Positions 17,705 through 26,714 of a stretch of 64,000 bases of DNA are shown in pieces. The stretch spans positions 4,898,001 through 4,962,000 of the forward strand of contig CP108400.1 in assembly GCA_045039925.1 (NCBI GenBank). Direction: 5' to 3'. Source of the DNA: Yinghuangia sp045039925. GTDB taxonomy: Bacteria; Actinomycetota; Actinomycetes; Streptomycetales; Streptomycetaceae. The notes under the pieces are model-generated. The model was not told where the DNA came from, made no database searches, and saw nothing but the letters and a program-made list of their open reading frames with translations. The translations under genes were made by a program, and so were the position numbers. How positions within the stretch are numbered: position 1 is the first letter of the stretch; each line of letters begins with the position of its first letter.

Positions 17705-17872
17705 CTAACTGAGTGACCAAGGCTTTGGACCCACCTCCGGGTCGTCGCCGAAGATGCCGTCCATCGCCACGGCGCCGGTCTGGATGACCGGGCGGGTCTG
17801 ATGGCGGTAGACCTCCTCCGTGACGGTCGAGTTGCTGTGACCGGCCGGCTCGGAAATCTCGTCCACCGACAT
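17705..17872 (-). pseudogene. C-terminal fossil of a tyrosine-recombinase integrase
   Basis: Reading 17872 to 17705 gives MSVDEISEPAGHSNSTVTEE, then VYRHQTRPVIQTGAVAMDGIF and a stop. This is the box II end of an integrative-element integrase: the His of the (L)GH motif and the nucleophile Tyr in VYRHQ remain, while box I and everything before it are missing. The open frame extends a little beyond the ATG. Position right beside tRNA-Pro fits an element that once integrated there. It ends about 45 bp from the end of the LuxR-type gene, so later rearrangement removed the rest. Confidence 0.8.
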
Positions 17873-17917
17873 CCCGCTGCCGATCGCCGTCGCCGGTCGA
17901 TTCGGGGGCTGGTGGGC

Positions 17918-20650
17918 TCAGGTGTTGGCGGGTGGCAGGTCGGCGAGGGCGTCGCGGAGGGCTGCTCGTGAGCTGATGCCGAGCTTGGGGAACAGGTGGT
18001 ACAGGTGGGAGCTGACGGTGCGGGGCGAGAGGTAGAGCCGTTCGCCGATCTGCTTGTTGGTGAGGCCCGCGGCGGCGAGCGCGGCGATCTCGCGCTCCTG
18101 CGGGGTCAGCGGGGCAGTCGGGCCGGGGGCCGGGTGGGCGGCGGTGGTTATGCCGCTGGCGCGGAGTTCGGCGCGGGCCCGGGCCGCCCACGGGACGGCG
18201 CCGAGGCGGTCGAAGGTGTCGAGGGCGTTGGTCAGCTGGTGCCGGGCCTCGGAGGTGGACTGGGCCCGGCGGAGGCGTTCGGCGTACGCGAGTTGCATCC
18301 GGGCCTGCGCGAACGGCCAGCGGCTGGCTCCCGGGGTCGCGAGCGCGGTGTCGAAGGCCTCGCGGAACGACGAGGCCGGGGCGGTCATCCCGGTTGCGCC
18401 GGCCGCCACCATGGCGAGCCGGGGCGAGAGGTCGGCGACACCTGACCGGTGGATGTCCGCGACGTGCGCGCCCGCTTCCTCGGTCCGGCCGGCGCGGACG
18501 GCCGCCTCGACGAGGTCGAGCAGGACCCAGAGCGCCGCGGGCTTGTGCGCGGGCACCGTCCCCGGTGCGCAGATCTCGGCCGCGTGGCGGTACGCGGTCT
18601 CGAACTCCCCGTGGCCCAAGGCGTCGAGGGCTTTCGCGTGCGCCGCGAGCTGGAGCACGAAGTTGACGCGGTTCGGCGCCGCCCAGGCCGCCAGGTCGTC
18701 GGCGACGTGCCGGACGGTCTCGCGGTCGCCGCGGGCCGCGGCGACCATCGCCTGGTCGTACTCCAGGAAGCCGCCGAGCAGCCGGTAGTGGTGCCGGGTC
18801 GTGAAGGCGAGTCCTTCCTCGGCCAGGTGCAGCACGCCGTCCCAGTCGCCGCTCAGCACTCCGTCGAAGCCCAGGAGCGCGAACGCCTTGATCGCCGCGG
18901 CGACCGCACCGCCCTCGCGGCCGTGCTCGACCACCCGCCACAGTGCGTCGCGGCAGCCGGCCATCCGGTCCACGTACAGCGCCGCGATGCCCAGCCGCAC
19001 GGCGTGGGCGTGGTCGGCCTGTTCTCCGATGCCGGCGATCGCCTCCTCGAGGACCGCCAGCGACGGCCCGGCCCGGCGCGCGGGCTCCAGGTACGTGGTG
19101 CCCAGCAGGTCCAGGATCTCCGGGGGCGCCAAGCCGATCCGGTCGAGGGCCGCCCAGTAGTCGTCCGTCAGTTCGGCGCGGGCCCCGAAGGAGCAGTTCG
19201 CCTGGAGGACGTAGACGATCTCGCTGAGCAGCGCGTCCCAGGACGCGCTCGGCCGTCCGGCGTTGCGCAGCGCGTTGAGCAGCAGCCGGTGGACGGTGTC
19301 GATGTCGCCCCCGCTGTTCACCAGGTAGGAGGCGGCGGCGACGGCGGCCGCCACCGTGTGGCCCTGCCCGGCGTGTTCGGGGGCGAGTGCGCGCGGATCG
19401 GTGAGGTCCCCGGTGACGTCGGCGCCGAGGTACGTCGCGAACATGGCGCGGCGGTGGTGCTCGTCGGAGTCCGGGCTGAGCTCGGCCGCGCGCAGCAGCA
19501 GGCCGATGGCGCCGACCGGGTCGCCGCGGCCCTTCGTCCTCAGTGCGGCGTCCTCGAGCAGCCGGGCGATCTGCTCGTCCGGCGCCGACGCCGCCTCCGC
19601 GAGATGCCATGCGCGCCGCTCGGAGCCGGCCGGGTGGCGGCCCGCCAGGCGCCGGTGTGCCTCGCGCCGTTCTTCCTCGGTCGACAGCTCCACGACCGCG
19701 GAACGGGTGAGCGGGTGCCGGAACCGGATGCCGCGGGTGACCGGGTGGATGCGGATCAGCCGGGCGCGCTCGGCCGGTTCGAGGTCGCCGGCGGGGAACA
19801 CCGGGAACAGGTCGCCGGTCCCGTCGAGGGCCGCGAGGAGCAGTTGGGCGCGGGTCTCGGCGGGGAGCCCGTCGATCCGCCGGGCGAAGGTCAGTTGCAG
19901 CCGTCGGCCGACCGGCGTACGGCCGAGCGGCGGTTCGGCGGCGGTCGGGCCGACGTGTGCCGGCAGCTCGACCAGCGCCAGCGGGTTGCCCTGGGCCTCG
20001 GTGATCACCTGCCGGGCGGCCCGGGCCGGCAGTTCGGGGAAGGTCTCGGCGAGCAGTGCCGCCGCCGCCTCGTCGTCGAGCGGTCCGACGGCGACCTCCG
20101 CGAGTCCGGCGCCCTCGAACACGCTGCCCTCACCTGTCCGTACGACGCCGACCAGGCCGATCCCCGAGCCGGCAAGGCGTCGCGCGAGGATGCCGAATAG
20201 GGTCGCGCTCGCGCGGTCGAGCCACTGCAGGTCGTCGACCACCACCAGCACGGCGTCCCGGCCCGCGGCCTTGGACAACAGGGCGAGCAGCGCGTTCGTC
20301 AGCGCGAGCTGGTCGGGCGGGCGGCCCTCCGCAAGGCCCACCGCAACGCCGATCGCGCGCCGGGAATCGGGTGGCAGTACGGCCAGTTCGGCGGCCAGCG
20401 GAGCGACCAACTGATGGAGCCCGGCGAAGCTCACCTCCGCCTCGAACTCGACGCCGGACGCGCGCAGGACCCGCATGCCGAGTACTGCGGCGTGCCCGGC
20501 GGCGGCATCGAGGAGCGACGTTTTGCCCACGCCCGCCTCGCCGACGACCAGCAGGGAGCCGCCGTCCGTCGACGCGGTGTCGACGAAAGCGCGCAGCAGG
20601 CCCAACTCATGGGCGCGCCCCACCAGTCTGCTCCCTGTCGAATCCGGCAC
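17918..20650 (-). CDS. LAL-type LuxR regulator (AAA ATPase plus HTH)
   Basis: Large ATP-binding LuxR-family regulator, 910 residues. The N-terminal ATPase has Walker A GEAGVGKTS (about 37-45) and Walker B AVLVVVDDLQWLD; the long middle is a helical repeat (TPR/MalT-like) sensor region. The C-terminal LuxR HTH is LTPQEREIAALAAAGLTNKQ followed by IGERLYLSPRTVSSHLYHLF. Such proteins usually activate a neighbouring catabolic or biosynthetic gene. The divergent hydrolase gene, 150 bp away, is the obvious candidate target. Confidence 0.92.
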   Translation of the reverse strand: MPDSTGSRLVGRAHELGLLRAFVDTASTDGGSLLVVGEAGVGKTSLLDAAAGHAAVLGMRVLRASGVEFEAEVSFAGLHQLVAPLAAELAVLPPDSRRAIGVAVGLAEGRPPDQLALTNALLALLSKAAGRDAVLVVVDDLQWLDRASATLFGILARRLAGSGIGLVGVVRTGEGSVFEGAGLAEVAVGPLDDEAAAALLAETFPELPARAARQVITEAQGNPLALVELPAHVGPTAAEPPLGRTPVGRRLQLTFARRIDGLPAETRAQLLLAALDGTGDLFPVFPAGDLEPAERARLIRIHPVTRGIRFRHPLTRSAVVELSTEEERREAHRRLAGRHPAGSERRAWHLAEAASAPDEQIARLLEDAALRTKGRGDPVGAIGLLLRAAELSPDSDEHHRRAMFATYLGADVTGDLTDPRALAPEHAGQGHTVAAAVAAASYLVNSGGDIDTVHRLLLNALRNAGRPSASWDALLSEIVYVLQANCSFGARAELTDDYWAALDRIGLAPPEILDLLGTTYLEPARRAGPSLAVLEEAIAGIGEQADHAHAVRLGIAALYVDRMAGCRDALWRVVEHGREGGAVAAAIKAFALLGFDGVLSGDWDGVLHLAEEGLAFTTRHHYRLLGGFLEYDQAMVAAARGDRETVRHVADDLAAWAAPNRVNFVLQLAAHAKALDALGHGEFETAYRHAAEICAPGTVPAHKPAALWVLLDLVEAAVRAGRTEEAGAHVADIHRSGVADLSPRLAMVAAGATGMTAPASSFREAFDTALATPGASRWPFAQARMQLAYAERLRRAQSTSEARHQLTNALDTFDRLGAVPWAARARAELRASGITTAAHPAPGPTAPLTPQEREIAALAAAGLTNKQIGERLYLSPRTVSSHLYHLFPKLGISSRAALRDALADLPPANT

Positions 20651-20725
20651 GTGGCGACCTTACGCGGCCCCCTCAAAGGTCGGTACCGCCGCGAGGCCTC
20701 GGAGCCGGCCCGCCCGTCCAGGTCA

Positions 20726-20735
20726 GTCATATGAC
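20726..20735. promoter_or_regulatory. Palindrome between the LuxR gene and the hydrolase
   Basis: Perfect 10-bp palindrome GTCATATGAC, 65 bp before the hydrolase ATG in the 150-bp divergent region. Possible binding site of the LAL regulator; inferred from position only. Confidence 0.35.
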
Positions 20736-20800
20736 GGATTCGCCGCGGATTTCAGGTCCATAGCGTCGCTCGCGTCCACCAAACAACTTGTGGAGGCGCC

Positions 20801-21478
20801 ATGAGCGCAACCATCGTCCTCGTGCACGGCGGCTTCGTCGACGGTTCCGGCTGGCGCGGTGTCCACGACTTGCTGACGACCGACGGCTTCGACGTGCGGA
20901 TCGTCCAGAACCCCACCAAATCCCTCGCCGACGACGTCGCCGTCACCCGTGACGTACTCGACGCCGTCACCGGCCCCGTCGTCCTCGTCGGCCACTCGTA
21001 CGGCGGCGCGGTGATCACCGAGGCCGGCAACCACGACAAGGTCGGAGCGCTCGTCTACGTCACGGCGTTCGCGCCCGACCAGGGCGAGTCGGTCGACACT
21101 CTCCTCGGCACCTTCCCGTCCGACGGGCCCCGACCGCCCATCCTGCCGCCGGTCAACGGCTACCTCTTCCTCGACCGCGACAAGTTCCACGACGCGTTCG
21201 CGGCCGACGTCCCCGCACAGGAGGCGGCCTTCATGGCCGACTCGCAAGTGCCCTGGGGGCTGGACGCCCTCGGCGGCATGGTGACGAAGGCCGCCTGGCA
21301 CGCGAAACCCAGCTGGTACCTGCACGTCACCGAGGACCGGATGATCCCGCCCGCCGCGCAGGCCTCGATGGCGCGGCGTATCGGCGCCACCGTCGTCGAG
21401 ACGCCCGGTAGCCACGCGATCTACACGTCCCGCCCGGAAGTCGTCGCCGACCTGGTCAAGCGGGCCGCGGACGGCTGA
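20801..21478 (+). CDS. Alpha/beta hydrolase
   Basis: Small alpha/beta-hydrolase of 225 residues resembling EstC/pimeloyl-ACP esterase-like proteins. The triad is Ser66 in GHSYGG, Asp179 in EDRMIP and His205 in GSHAIY; the oxyanion strand is VLVHGGFVDGSGW. A lid segment with VPAQEAAFMADSQVPWGLDAL separates them. GGAGG stands 6 bp before the ATG. Substrate unknown. Probably controlled by the divergent LAL regulator. Confidence 0.9.
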   Translation: MSATIVLVHGGFVDGSGWRGVHDLLTTDGFDVRIVQNPTKSLADDVAVTRDVLDAVTGPVVLVGHSYGGAVITEAGNHDKVGALVYVTAFAPDQGESVDTLLGTFPSDGPRPPILPPVNGYLFLDRDKFHDAFAADVPAQEAAFMADSQVPWGLDALGGMVTKAAWHAKPSWYLHVTEDRMIPPAAQASMARRIGATVVETPGSHAIYTSRPEVVADLVKRAADG

Positions 21479-21505
21479 CCGCGGCACCGGGCCGCACAAA
21501 ACGGT

Positions 21506-21542
21506 GTGCCCGCCTTCACCCGAGGGGGGTGAAGGCGGGCAC
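21506..21542. terminator. Bidirectional terminator, 16-bp stem
   Basis: Perfect inverted repeat GTGCCCGCCTTCACCC with a 5-nt loop, between the convergent hydrolase and MMPL genes. Confidence 0.9.
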
Positions 21543-21556
21543 GCCGCGGGGGGCGG

Positions 21557-23785
21557 TCAGGCGTCGGCCGCGTCCTTGGCGTACGCGGGCACCGCCGGGG
21601 TGGCGGCGGGCTCCGGGCCGGACTCGCTGAGGCCGTAGCGGTCGTGGAACCTGCGCAGGAACGGCGGTGCGTACCAGGCCGAGCGGCCGAGCAGGCGCAT
21701 CGCGGCGGGGACGAGGACGCCGCGGACCGCGACCGCGTCGATGAGGATGGCCAGTCCGCTGCCCAGGCCGAACATCTGCATGAAGCTGAGCTTGGCGGTC
21801 CCGAAGGCGAAGAAGCTCACCGCGAGCAGGGCGGCCGCCGCGCTGACGATGCGGCCGGTGTGCCCGAGGCCGTGCACGACCGCGGACTCGTTGTCCTCGC
21901 CCGCGTCGTGGAGTTCCTTGATGCGGCTGGTGACGAACACCTCGTAGTCCATCGACAGGCCGAAGGCGATGCAGAACATCAGCACGGTCATCGACACCTC
22001 CATCGGCTGCGCGGTGAAGCCGAGCAGGCCGGAGAGGTTGCCGTCCTGGAAGATCCAGGTCATCACGCCGAGGGTGGCGGCCAGGCTGATCAGGTTGAGG
22101 ACCAGTGCGCGCAGCGGCTGCACGATGCTGCCGGTGAACAGGAACAGCAGGAGGAAGGTGGTGAGGGCGACGAGCGCGATCGCCAGGGGGAGGCGGTCGG
22201 CGATGGAGTCCTTGGCGTCGACCAGGACCGCGTCGGTGCCGCCGACCAGGGGCTTGGTTCCGGGCGGCGGGGCCATCCCGCGGACCTCGCCGACCAGGTC
22301 CTGGGCCGCGTCCGACTTCGGCGGGAGGCTGCTGACGACGTTGAGCTGCTGCGCGTCGGAGCGGCCGAGGAAGTCCTGTGCGGGGCCGGTCGCGGCGGGC
22401 TGCCCGCCGCTGTAGGTCCCGGTGGCGGTCTCGACGCGGACGACCCCGTCGAGGCCGGACAGCGCGACGGCGTACGACCGCAGGTCGGCGTCGGGGACGG
22501 CCCGGTCGATGACGACGTGGACGGCCGCGTCGTCGTTGCCGGCGAAGTTGCCGCGCAGCGCGGACGAGACGTCGCGGCTCTCGGCCCCCTCGGCCAGCAC
22601 CCGTTCGTCGGGCGTGCCGAAGGTGACGCCGAGCAGCGGGCTCGCCGCCAGCAGCAGGACCGCGAGGACGGGCAGCGCGGTCAGCGCGGGCCGCCGCATG
22701 ACGGTACGGGCCAGCCGGCCCCACAGGGGCGTCCGGCCGGCGGGGCGCTGCCGCTTGGCCCAGGGCATGCGCCCGCTGTTGACGCGGTGCCCGAGGACGA
22801 CGAACAGGGCGGGCATGACGAACAGGGTGCTGACCGCGGCGATGGCGACGACGCCGACCCCGGCGTACCCGAACGAGCGCAGGAAGTACTGCGGGAACAC
22901 CAGCAGCGCGGCGAGGGCGGCGGCCACGGTCGCGGCGGAGAACGCGATCGTGCGCCCCGCGGTGGCGACGGTGCGGCGGACCGCGTCGTCCACGCTCGCT
23001 CCGGCGGCGAGCTGCTCGCGGAACCGGCTGACCATCAGCAGCGCGTAGTCGATGCCGAGGCCCAGGCCGAGGGCGGTGGTGAGGTTGACCGCGAAGATCG
23101 AGACGTCGGTGACGCTGCCGAGGACGAACAGTTCGGCGAACGTGCCGACGATGGCGATGACCCCGATCGCCAGCGGCAGCAGGGCGGCGGTGAGGCTGCC
23201 GAAGACGACGAGGAGCAGCAGGAGGGTCAGCGGGATGGCGATGGACTCGGCCAGCAGGAGGTCCTTGCCGGCCTGGGTGCCCATCTCGCTGCCGACGGCC
23301 GCGGCACCGCCGGCCCGCACGTCGAGAGTTCCGGCGTACGTCCCGGTGTACCGGTCGATGACGCCATCGGCCTTCTTGTCGCGCGTGGTCTCGTCGCCCT
23401 TGACGTGGGCCAGCACCAGCGCCTGGCTGCCGTCCTCGGAGCGCAGATCGGGATTGTCCGCGTCCCAGTAGGCGATCACGTTGTCCAGATCCGGTTCCTT
23501 GCGCAGCTCGGCGACCAGGGCCTGGGCGCTGTTCCGGGCGGCCGGGGCGTCGACGGCGCCGTCGGTGGGGCGGACCAGCAGGACGAGGTTGGTCTCGCCG
23601 CCGAACTTCTTCTCGACGACTTCCGCGGCGCGGCTCGACGCGGACGCCGGATCGTCGTACCCGCCGCCCTGGAGCTTGCCGAACGCGCCGGCACCCGCGG
23701 CACCCATGAGGGCCACGGCCGCGACCGCGACGACGAGGATCAGCCGGGCCCGGCGTATCGCCAGTTCGGCTATGCGTTCGAACAC
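21557..23785 (-). CDS. MMPL-family RND transporter
   Basis: Inner-membrane exporter of 742 residues with the two-fold MMPL layout: a first TM helix, an extracytoplasmic loop and a helix bundle, each repeated. Both proton-relay Asp-Tyr pairs are present (GLGLGIDYALLMVSR and FGLSMDYEVFVTSR). GTG 23785 (VFERIAELAIRR) was chosen because AAAGGAG lies at ideal spacing; the longer frame to 23887 lacks one. It is divergent from a TetR gene, which suggests TetR-controlled export of a lipid or hydrophobic toxic compound. Substrate unknown. Confidence 0.92.
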   Translation of the reverse strand: MFERIAELAIRRARLILVVAVAAVALMGAAGAGAFGKLQGGGYDDPASASSRAAEVVEKKFGGETNLVLLVRPTDGAVDAPAARNSAQALVAELRKEPDLDNVIAYWDADNPDLRSEDGSQALVLAHVKGDETTRDKKADGVIDRYTGTYAGTLDVRAGGAAAVGSEMGTQAGKDLLLAESIAIPLTLLLLLVVFGSLTAALLPLAIGVIAIVGTFAELFVLGSVTDVSIFAVNLTTALGLGLGIDYALLMVSRFREQLAAGASVDDAVRRTVATAGRTIAFSAATVAAALAALLVFPQYFLRSFGYAGVGVVAIAAVSTLFVMPALFVVLGHRVNSGRMPWAKRQRPAGRTPLWGRLARTVMRRPALTALPVLAVLLLAASPLLGVTFGTPDERVLAEGAESRDVSSALRGNFAGNDDAAVHVVIDRAVPDADLRSYAVALSGLDGVVRVETATGTYSGGQPAATGPAQDFLGRSDAQQLNVVSSLPPKSDAAQDLVGEVRGMAPPPGTKPLVGGTDAVLVDAKDSIADRLPLAIALVALTTFLLLFLFTGSIVQPLRALVLNLISLAATLGVMTWIFQDGNLSGLLGFTAQPMEVSMTVLMFCIAFGLSMDYEVFVTSRIKELHDAGEDNESAVVHGLGHTGRIVSAAAALLAVSFFAFGTAKLSFMQMFGLGSGLAILIDAVAVRGVLVPAAMRLLGRSAWYAPPFLRRFHDRYGLSESGPEPAATPAVPAYAKDAADA

Positions 23786-23978
23786 GTGCTGTCTCCTTTG
23801 GTCCTGCGGTGACGGTGACGTCAGGCAGTCGGCGGGCGCGGAAGCGGCCCATGGACGGTCGACCAGGAGCGCGTTTGATCCGAACACGCCCTACAGCAAC
23901 GGTTGTTCACACCCATCGGCAGGGCCCCCGCTGCGTCGCCACGACCGAAGCTAGTCGGACAGGAGACGTCTTTGGCAG

Positions 23979-23996
23979 TGTGAGAATTTTCTGACA
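23979..23996. promoter_or_regulatory. Candidate TetR operator
   Basis: The 18-bp imperfect palindrome TGTGAGAATTTTCTGACA lies in the divergent MMPL/TetR region, 31 bp before the tetR start. Seven of nine base positions on each side are symmetric. Confidence 0.45.
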
Positions 23997-24026
23997 ACGA
24001 CAAAATCCGTGATGTACCGTCGGCGC

Positions 24027-24755
24027 ATGTCCGCAGCCGAGAGCACCCCTGCCGCCCCCACCCTCCGCCAGCGCCGCCGGGCGGCCGCGACGCGGGAGAT
24101 CGTGGACGCAGCCGCTCGGCAGGTCGCCGAACACGGTCCGTCGGCCCTCTCCCTGCGCGCGGTCGCCCGCAGCCTCGGGATGACCGTGCAGGCGCTGTAC
24201 CACTACTTCCCGAGCCGGGACGACCTCGTCACGGTGCTGATCGCCGAGGCGTACGACGACCTCGCCGACGCGGTGCGGGACGCCATGGAGGCTCCGCGCG
24301 ACCCCGGACTACCGGGTGTGGTGACCGCCGCCGAGGGCTACCGCCGATGGGCGATCGCCCATCCCGAACGGTTCCAACTCCTGTACGGCACACCGCTGCG
24401 GTACTACTCGGCCCCCGCCGAGGGGCCGACCACCCTGGCGATGCGCCGCATCGGCGAGATCTTCGAGCGGGAGCTGTTCGCCGGGTACACCACGAAGCAA
24501 CTGGCCTCCGCCGAAACGGCGGCGCTCTCCCCCGAACTCCTCGCCTACCTGGAGCAGTTGCCGCCCATGGGCATGCGAGGGATCCCCGCTCCCGCCACGG
24601 CCCTCCTCATGAGCGCATGGGGCCACATGCACGGGCTGGTCGTGCTCGAGGTGTTCGGGCACACCGGATTCCTCGGCGACCACCAGGCCGAAATCTTCCG
24701 GATGGCCATGTGCGACATGGCCGCCGGAATGCGCAGCCGCATCCCCGCCGTGTGA
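24027..24755 (+). CDS. TetR-family regulator with WHG-type C-terminal domain
   Basis: Repressor of about 242 residues. The HTH is IVDAAARQVAEHGPSALSLR followed by AVARSLGMTVQALYHYFPSR. The C-terminal region (EGYRRWAIAHPERFQLLYGTP) belongs to the TetR_C_13/WHG type. ATG 24012 is an alternative start, and neither has a clear Shine-Dalgarno. Divergent from the MMPL exporter, its likely target. Its stop overlaps a 40-codon ORF in GTGA. Confidence 0.88.
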   Translation: MSAAESTPAAPTLRQRRRAAATREIVDAAARQVAEHGPSALSLRAVARSLGMTVQALYHYFPSRDDLVTVLIAEAYDDLADAVRDAMEAPRDPGLPGVVTAAEGYRRWAIAHPERFQLLYGTPLRYYSAPAEGPTTLAMRRIGEIFERELFAGYTTKQLASAETAALSPELLAYLEQLPPMGMRGIPAPATALLMSAWGHMHGLVVLEVFGHTGFLGDHQAEIFRMAMCDMAAGMRSRIPAV

Positions 24756-24874
24756 CCGGCGAACTCGACCCCGGAGCCCGCCTGCTCGAAGACAGCTCGG
24801 GCCTGACCCGGGCACTGGCCGGGCAGTTCGACGGCCCCTTCTTCTACCGGTACGGGCGTCCCGGCGAGCTGTGA
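24752..24874 (+). CDS. Small ORF coupled to tetR
   Basis: A GTG overlapping the tetR stop (GTGA) opens a 40-residue frame, MTGELDPGARLLEDSSGLTR and on to a Tyr/Phe/Arg-rich end (FFYRYGRPGEL). No family is recognised. It could be a genuine coupled peptide or a remnant. The overlap style matches real coupled genes elsewhere in this window, which is the only support. Confidence 0.3.
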   Translation: MTGELDPGARLLEDSSGLTRALAGQFDGPFFYRYGRPGEL

Positions 24875-24918
24875 CCCCGTTCCGTCACCGGTGCCGTTCG
24901 CCCGTGCCGTGGCGGAGG

Positions 24919-25590
24919 TCAACTCCCCTGCGCCGCCACCTCGTTGATGGCGCGGCTGGCCAGGATGTGTTCGCCGGTGCCGTTGCGCCGGGCGACGGCG
25001 AGCATGGCGAGGCCGATGTTCTCGGTGGTCGTGATGTACGTGGGCGCGACGCGGCGGAGCAGCGGGTAGAAGACGGACAGCACCTTGTAGAGGCGCCGGT
25101 ACGCCGGGGTGCGGGACTGCTCGCCGTGCGACGCGAAGATGAACCCGGGCCGGAACATGTAGGCGTGGAACGGCATCGCGAGGAGTTCGTTCTCGGTGCG
25201 CCCCTTGACGCGGGCCCACATCCGGCGGCCGCGCTCGGTGCTGTCGGTGCCCTCGCCGGAGACGTAGACGAAGGTCAGTTTCGGGTTGTCGGGCAGCGCC
25301 CGGGCGGCGGCGAGGGTGTAGTCGTACGTGATGCGGCGGTACTCGTCCTCGCGCTTGCCGGTGGAGGTGACGCCCAGGCAGAAGAAGCACGCGTCGATGC
25401 CCGCGAACTCGTCGGCGACGTCGGTGAAATCGCCGAAGTCCCGGTGGACCAGCGTGCGCAGCTTGGGGTGTTCGGTGGGGAGCGGTGCCCGGACCACGGC
25501 GGTCACGCCGGTGACCTGGTCGTCGAGCAGACACGCGCGCAGCACACCTTGGCCGACCATGCCGGTCGCACCGAAGAGGAGCACGTTCAT
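24919..25590 (-). CDS. NAD(P)-binding epimerase-like oxidoreductase
   Basis: Rossmann-fold protein of 223 residues of the atypical SDR/NmrA-like group. The nucleotide motif GATGMVGQGVLRACL is at the N-terminus; YRRITYDYTLAAAR and FVYVSGEGTDSTERG follow, then a C-terminal MFRPGFI segment. I see no proven catalytic tetrad, so a sensor or isomerase role is equally possible. The start ATG follows GGAGAG-like sequence. A 14-codon ORF lies upstream on the same strand. Confidence 0.82.
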   Translation of the reverse strand: MNVLLFGATGMVGQGVLRACLLDDQVTGVTAVVRAPLPTEHPKLRTLVHRDFGDFTDVADEFAGIDACFFCLGVTSTGKREDEYRRITYDYTLAAARALPDNPKLTFVYVSGEGTDSTERGRRMWARVKGRTENELLAMPFHAYMFRPGFIFASHGEQSRTPAYRRLYKVLSVFYPLLRRVAPTYITTTENIGLAMLAVARRNGTGEHILASRAINEVAAQGS

Positions 25591-25676
25591 CAGGGGTCTC
25601 TCCAGACTGGCGGGTCGAGGGGCGCTGTGCACCGGTCGCGATCTGCACCTTAGAGGGCGGAGCCCGTCCCGTGCGG

Positions 25677-25721
25677 TCAGACGATGCCGCCGCTGACGAC
25701 GGCGACGCGCTCGCTGCTCAT
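25677..25721 (-). pseudogene. 14-codon ORF resembling an SDR N-terminus
   Basis: With a good ribosome binding site (GCGGAG), the peptide MSSERVAVVSGGIV ends in TGA. It looks like the first strand of a short-chain dehydrogenase that was truncated, or a leader peptide of the epimerase-like gene 86 bp downstream. The surrounding 25591-26005 gap has no other supported feature. Confidence 0.3.
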
Positions 25722-26005
25722 GGGCGGTCTCCGCTCTTGAATCGACGATACGCACCACGGGTATCGACACTTGGTACGCGGAACTGAAGGCGGCCCAGGA
25801 GCGGTCCGGCGACCTGGTCGCCGAACGGCCGCACGCATGCGGAGCAACCACAAGGAATCGGCGGACAACCCGGCGGTGGCCGGAATTCCTGATGTGAAGA
25901 TTCCCGGCAGCTTCCGTTCGGTCGAATTTCCTCTGGCTACACTCCCGACTGCCTCGTTGGCACCGGCCTGCGAGGGTGGGAAGTTTCGGAACCAGGGGGA
26001 AATGC

Positions 26006-26533
26006 ATGAAACCGACCGCAGGGCACAACCCGCGGAGATTGATCGCGATAGCCGCGATTCTCCTCGGCCTTCTGGCAAGTGTTTCGTACGGGAACGCGTG
26101 GGCCGGCACGTCCGTTACGACCGTCGCCGCGCCCGGCGGCCCCGGCCCGAAGCCCACACTGCCGCCGCCGACCATGGCGCCGGAAACCCGGGTCACTCCG
26201 CCGAACACCGGCGGCGGCGTCGGCGCCAGGCACGTGATCACGTGCAGCCTCAACGTCCGCACCCAGCAGATTCTGGGGACCCCGGAGGCCTGGTCGCAAT
26301 TCAGCTGCAGCGGCAACCCGGACATCAAGACGGTCAGTGCCTACCTGTGGTGGTGGGACGGCTCCCGCTGGGTGATGCGCGCCCAGTGGGCCACCTCGGA
26401 CTGGAACGCGTTCGCCGCGGGATGCGTATCCGGGTGGCACTACTACGTCGCCACCGGCACGGCCGAGGCGTTCCACGGGAATTGGTACACCTGGAACGGG
26501 GAAGGCGAACTGGTTTCGCACTACTGCCCCTGA
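26006..26533 (+). CDS. Secreted protein of unknown family
   Basis: Protein of 175 residues with a signal peptide: KPTAGHNPRR positive end, then the hydrophobic stretch LIAIAAILLGLLASVSYG and a cleavage-like AWA. The mature part starts with a Pro/Thr-rich linker (about residues 45-70) and ends in a Trp-rich domain with four cysteines (TCSLNVR, FSCSGN, AGCVSGWHYY, HYCP), which may pair outside the cell. I do not recognise the family. AGGGGGA lies 6 bp before the ATG, and a clean terminator follows, so it is a single-gene unit. Confidence 0.75.
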   Translation: MKPTAGHNPRRLIAIAAILLGLLASVSYGNAWAGTSVTTVAAPGGPGPKPTLPPPTMAPETRVTPPNTGGGVGARHVITCSLNVRTQQILGTPEAWSQFSCSGNPDIKTVSAYLWWWDGSRWVMRAQWATSDWNAFAAGCVSGWHYYVATGTAEAFHGNWYTWNGEGELVSHYCP

Positions 26534-26580
26534 CTCCGCCCCGACCTTGACCTGACCCTGCCCATGATCGAAATGGACGC

Positions 26581-26616
26581 GCGTTCCATGGAGGGATCCA
26601 ACCCTCCATGGAACGC
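26581..26616 (+). terminator. Terminator of the secreted-protein gene
   Basis: Perfect 15-bp inverted repeat GCGTTCCATGGAGGG with a 6-nt loop, 48 bp after the stop codon. Confidence 0.9.
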
Positions 26617-26714
26617 CCCCTCGGCACTCCCGACGTCCTTTGACGATCACTCGCCCGTGTCACACTGGACGCAATTGAACGGGCGTACCCGGGAAAACGA
26701 TCACAGGAGCCCCC

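Noticed and set aside
18449..20200. Long plus-strand frame opposite the LAL regulator
   Set aside because: Antisense shadow with repetitive Gly/Gln/Val/Arg composition; the regulator has ATPase and HTH motifs on the other strand.
21644..23812. Long plus-strand open frame of over 700 codons opposite the MMPL gene
   Set aside because: It is a mirror of the real gene in G+C-rich DNA: rich in Gly/Asp/Gln/Arg, no motif, and the minus strand has perfect MMPL features.
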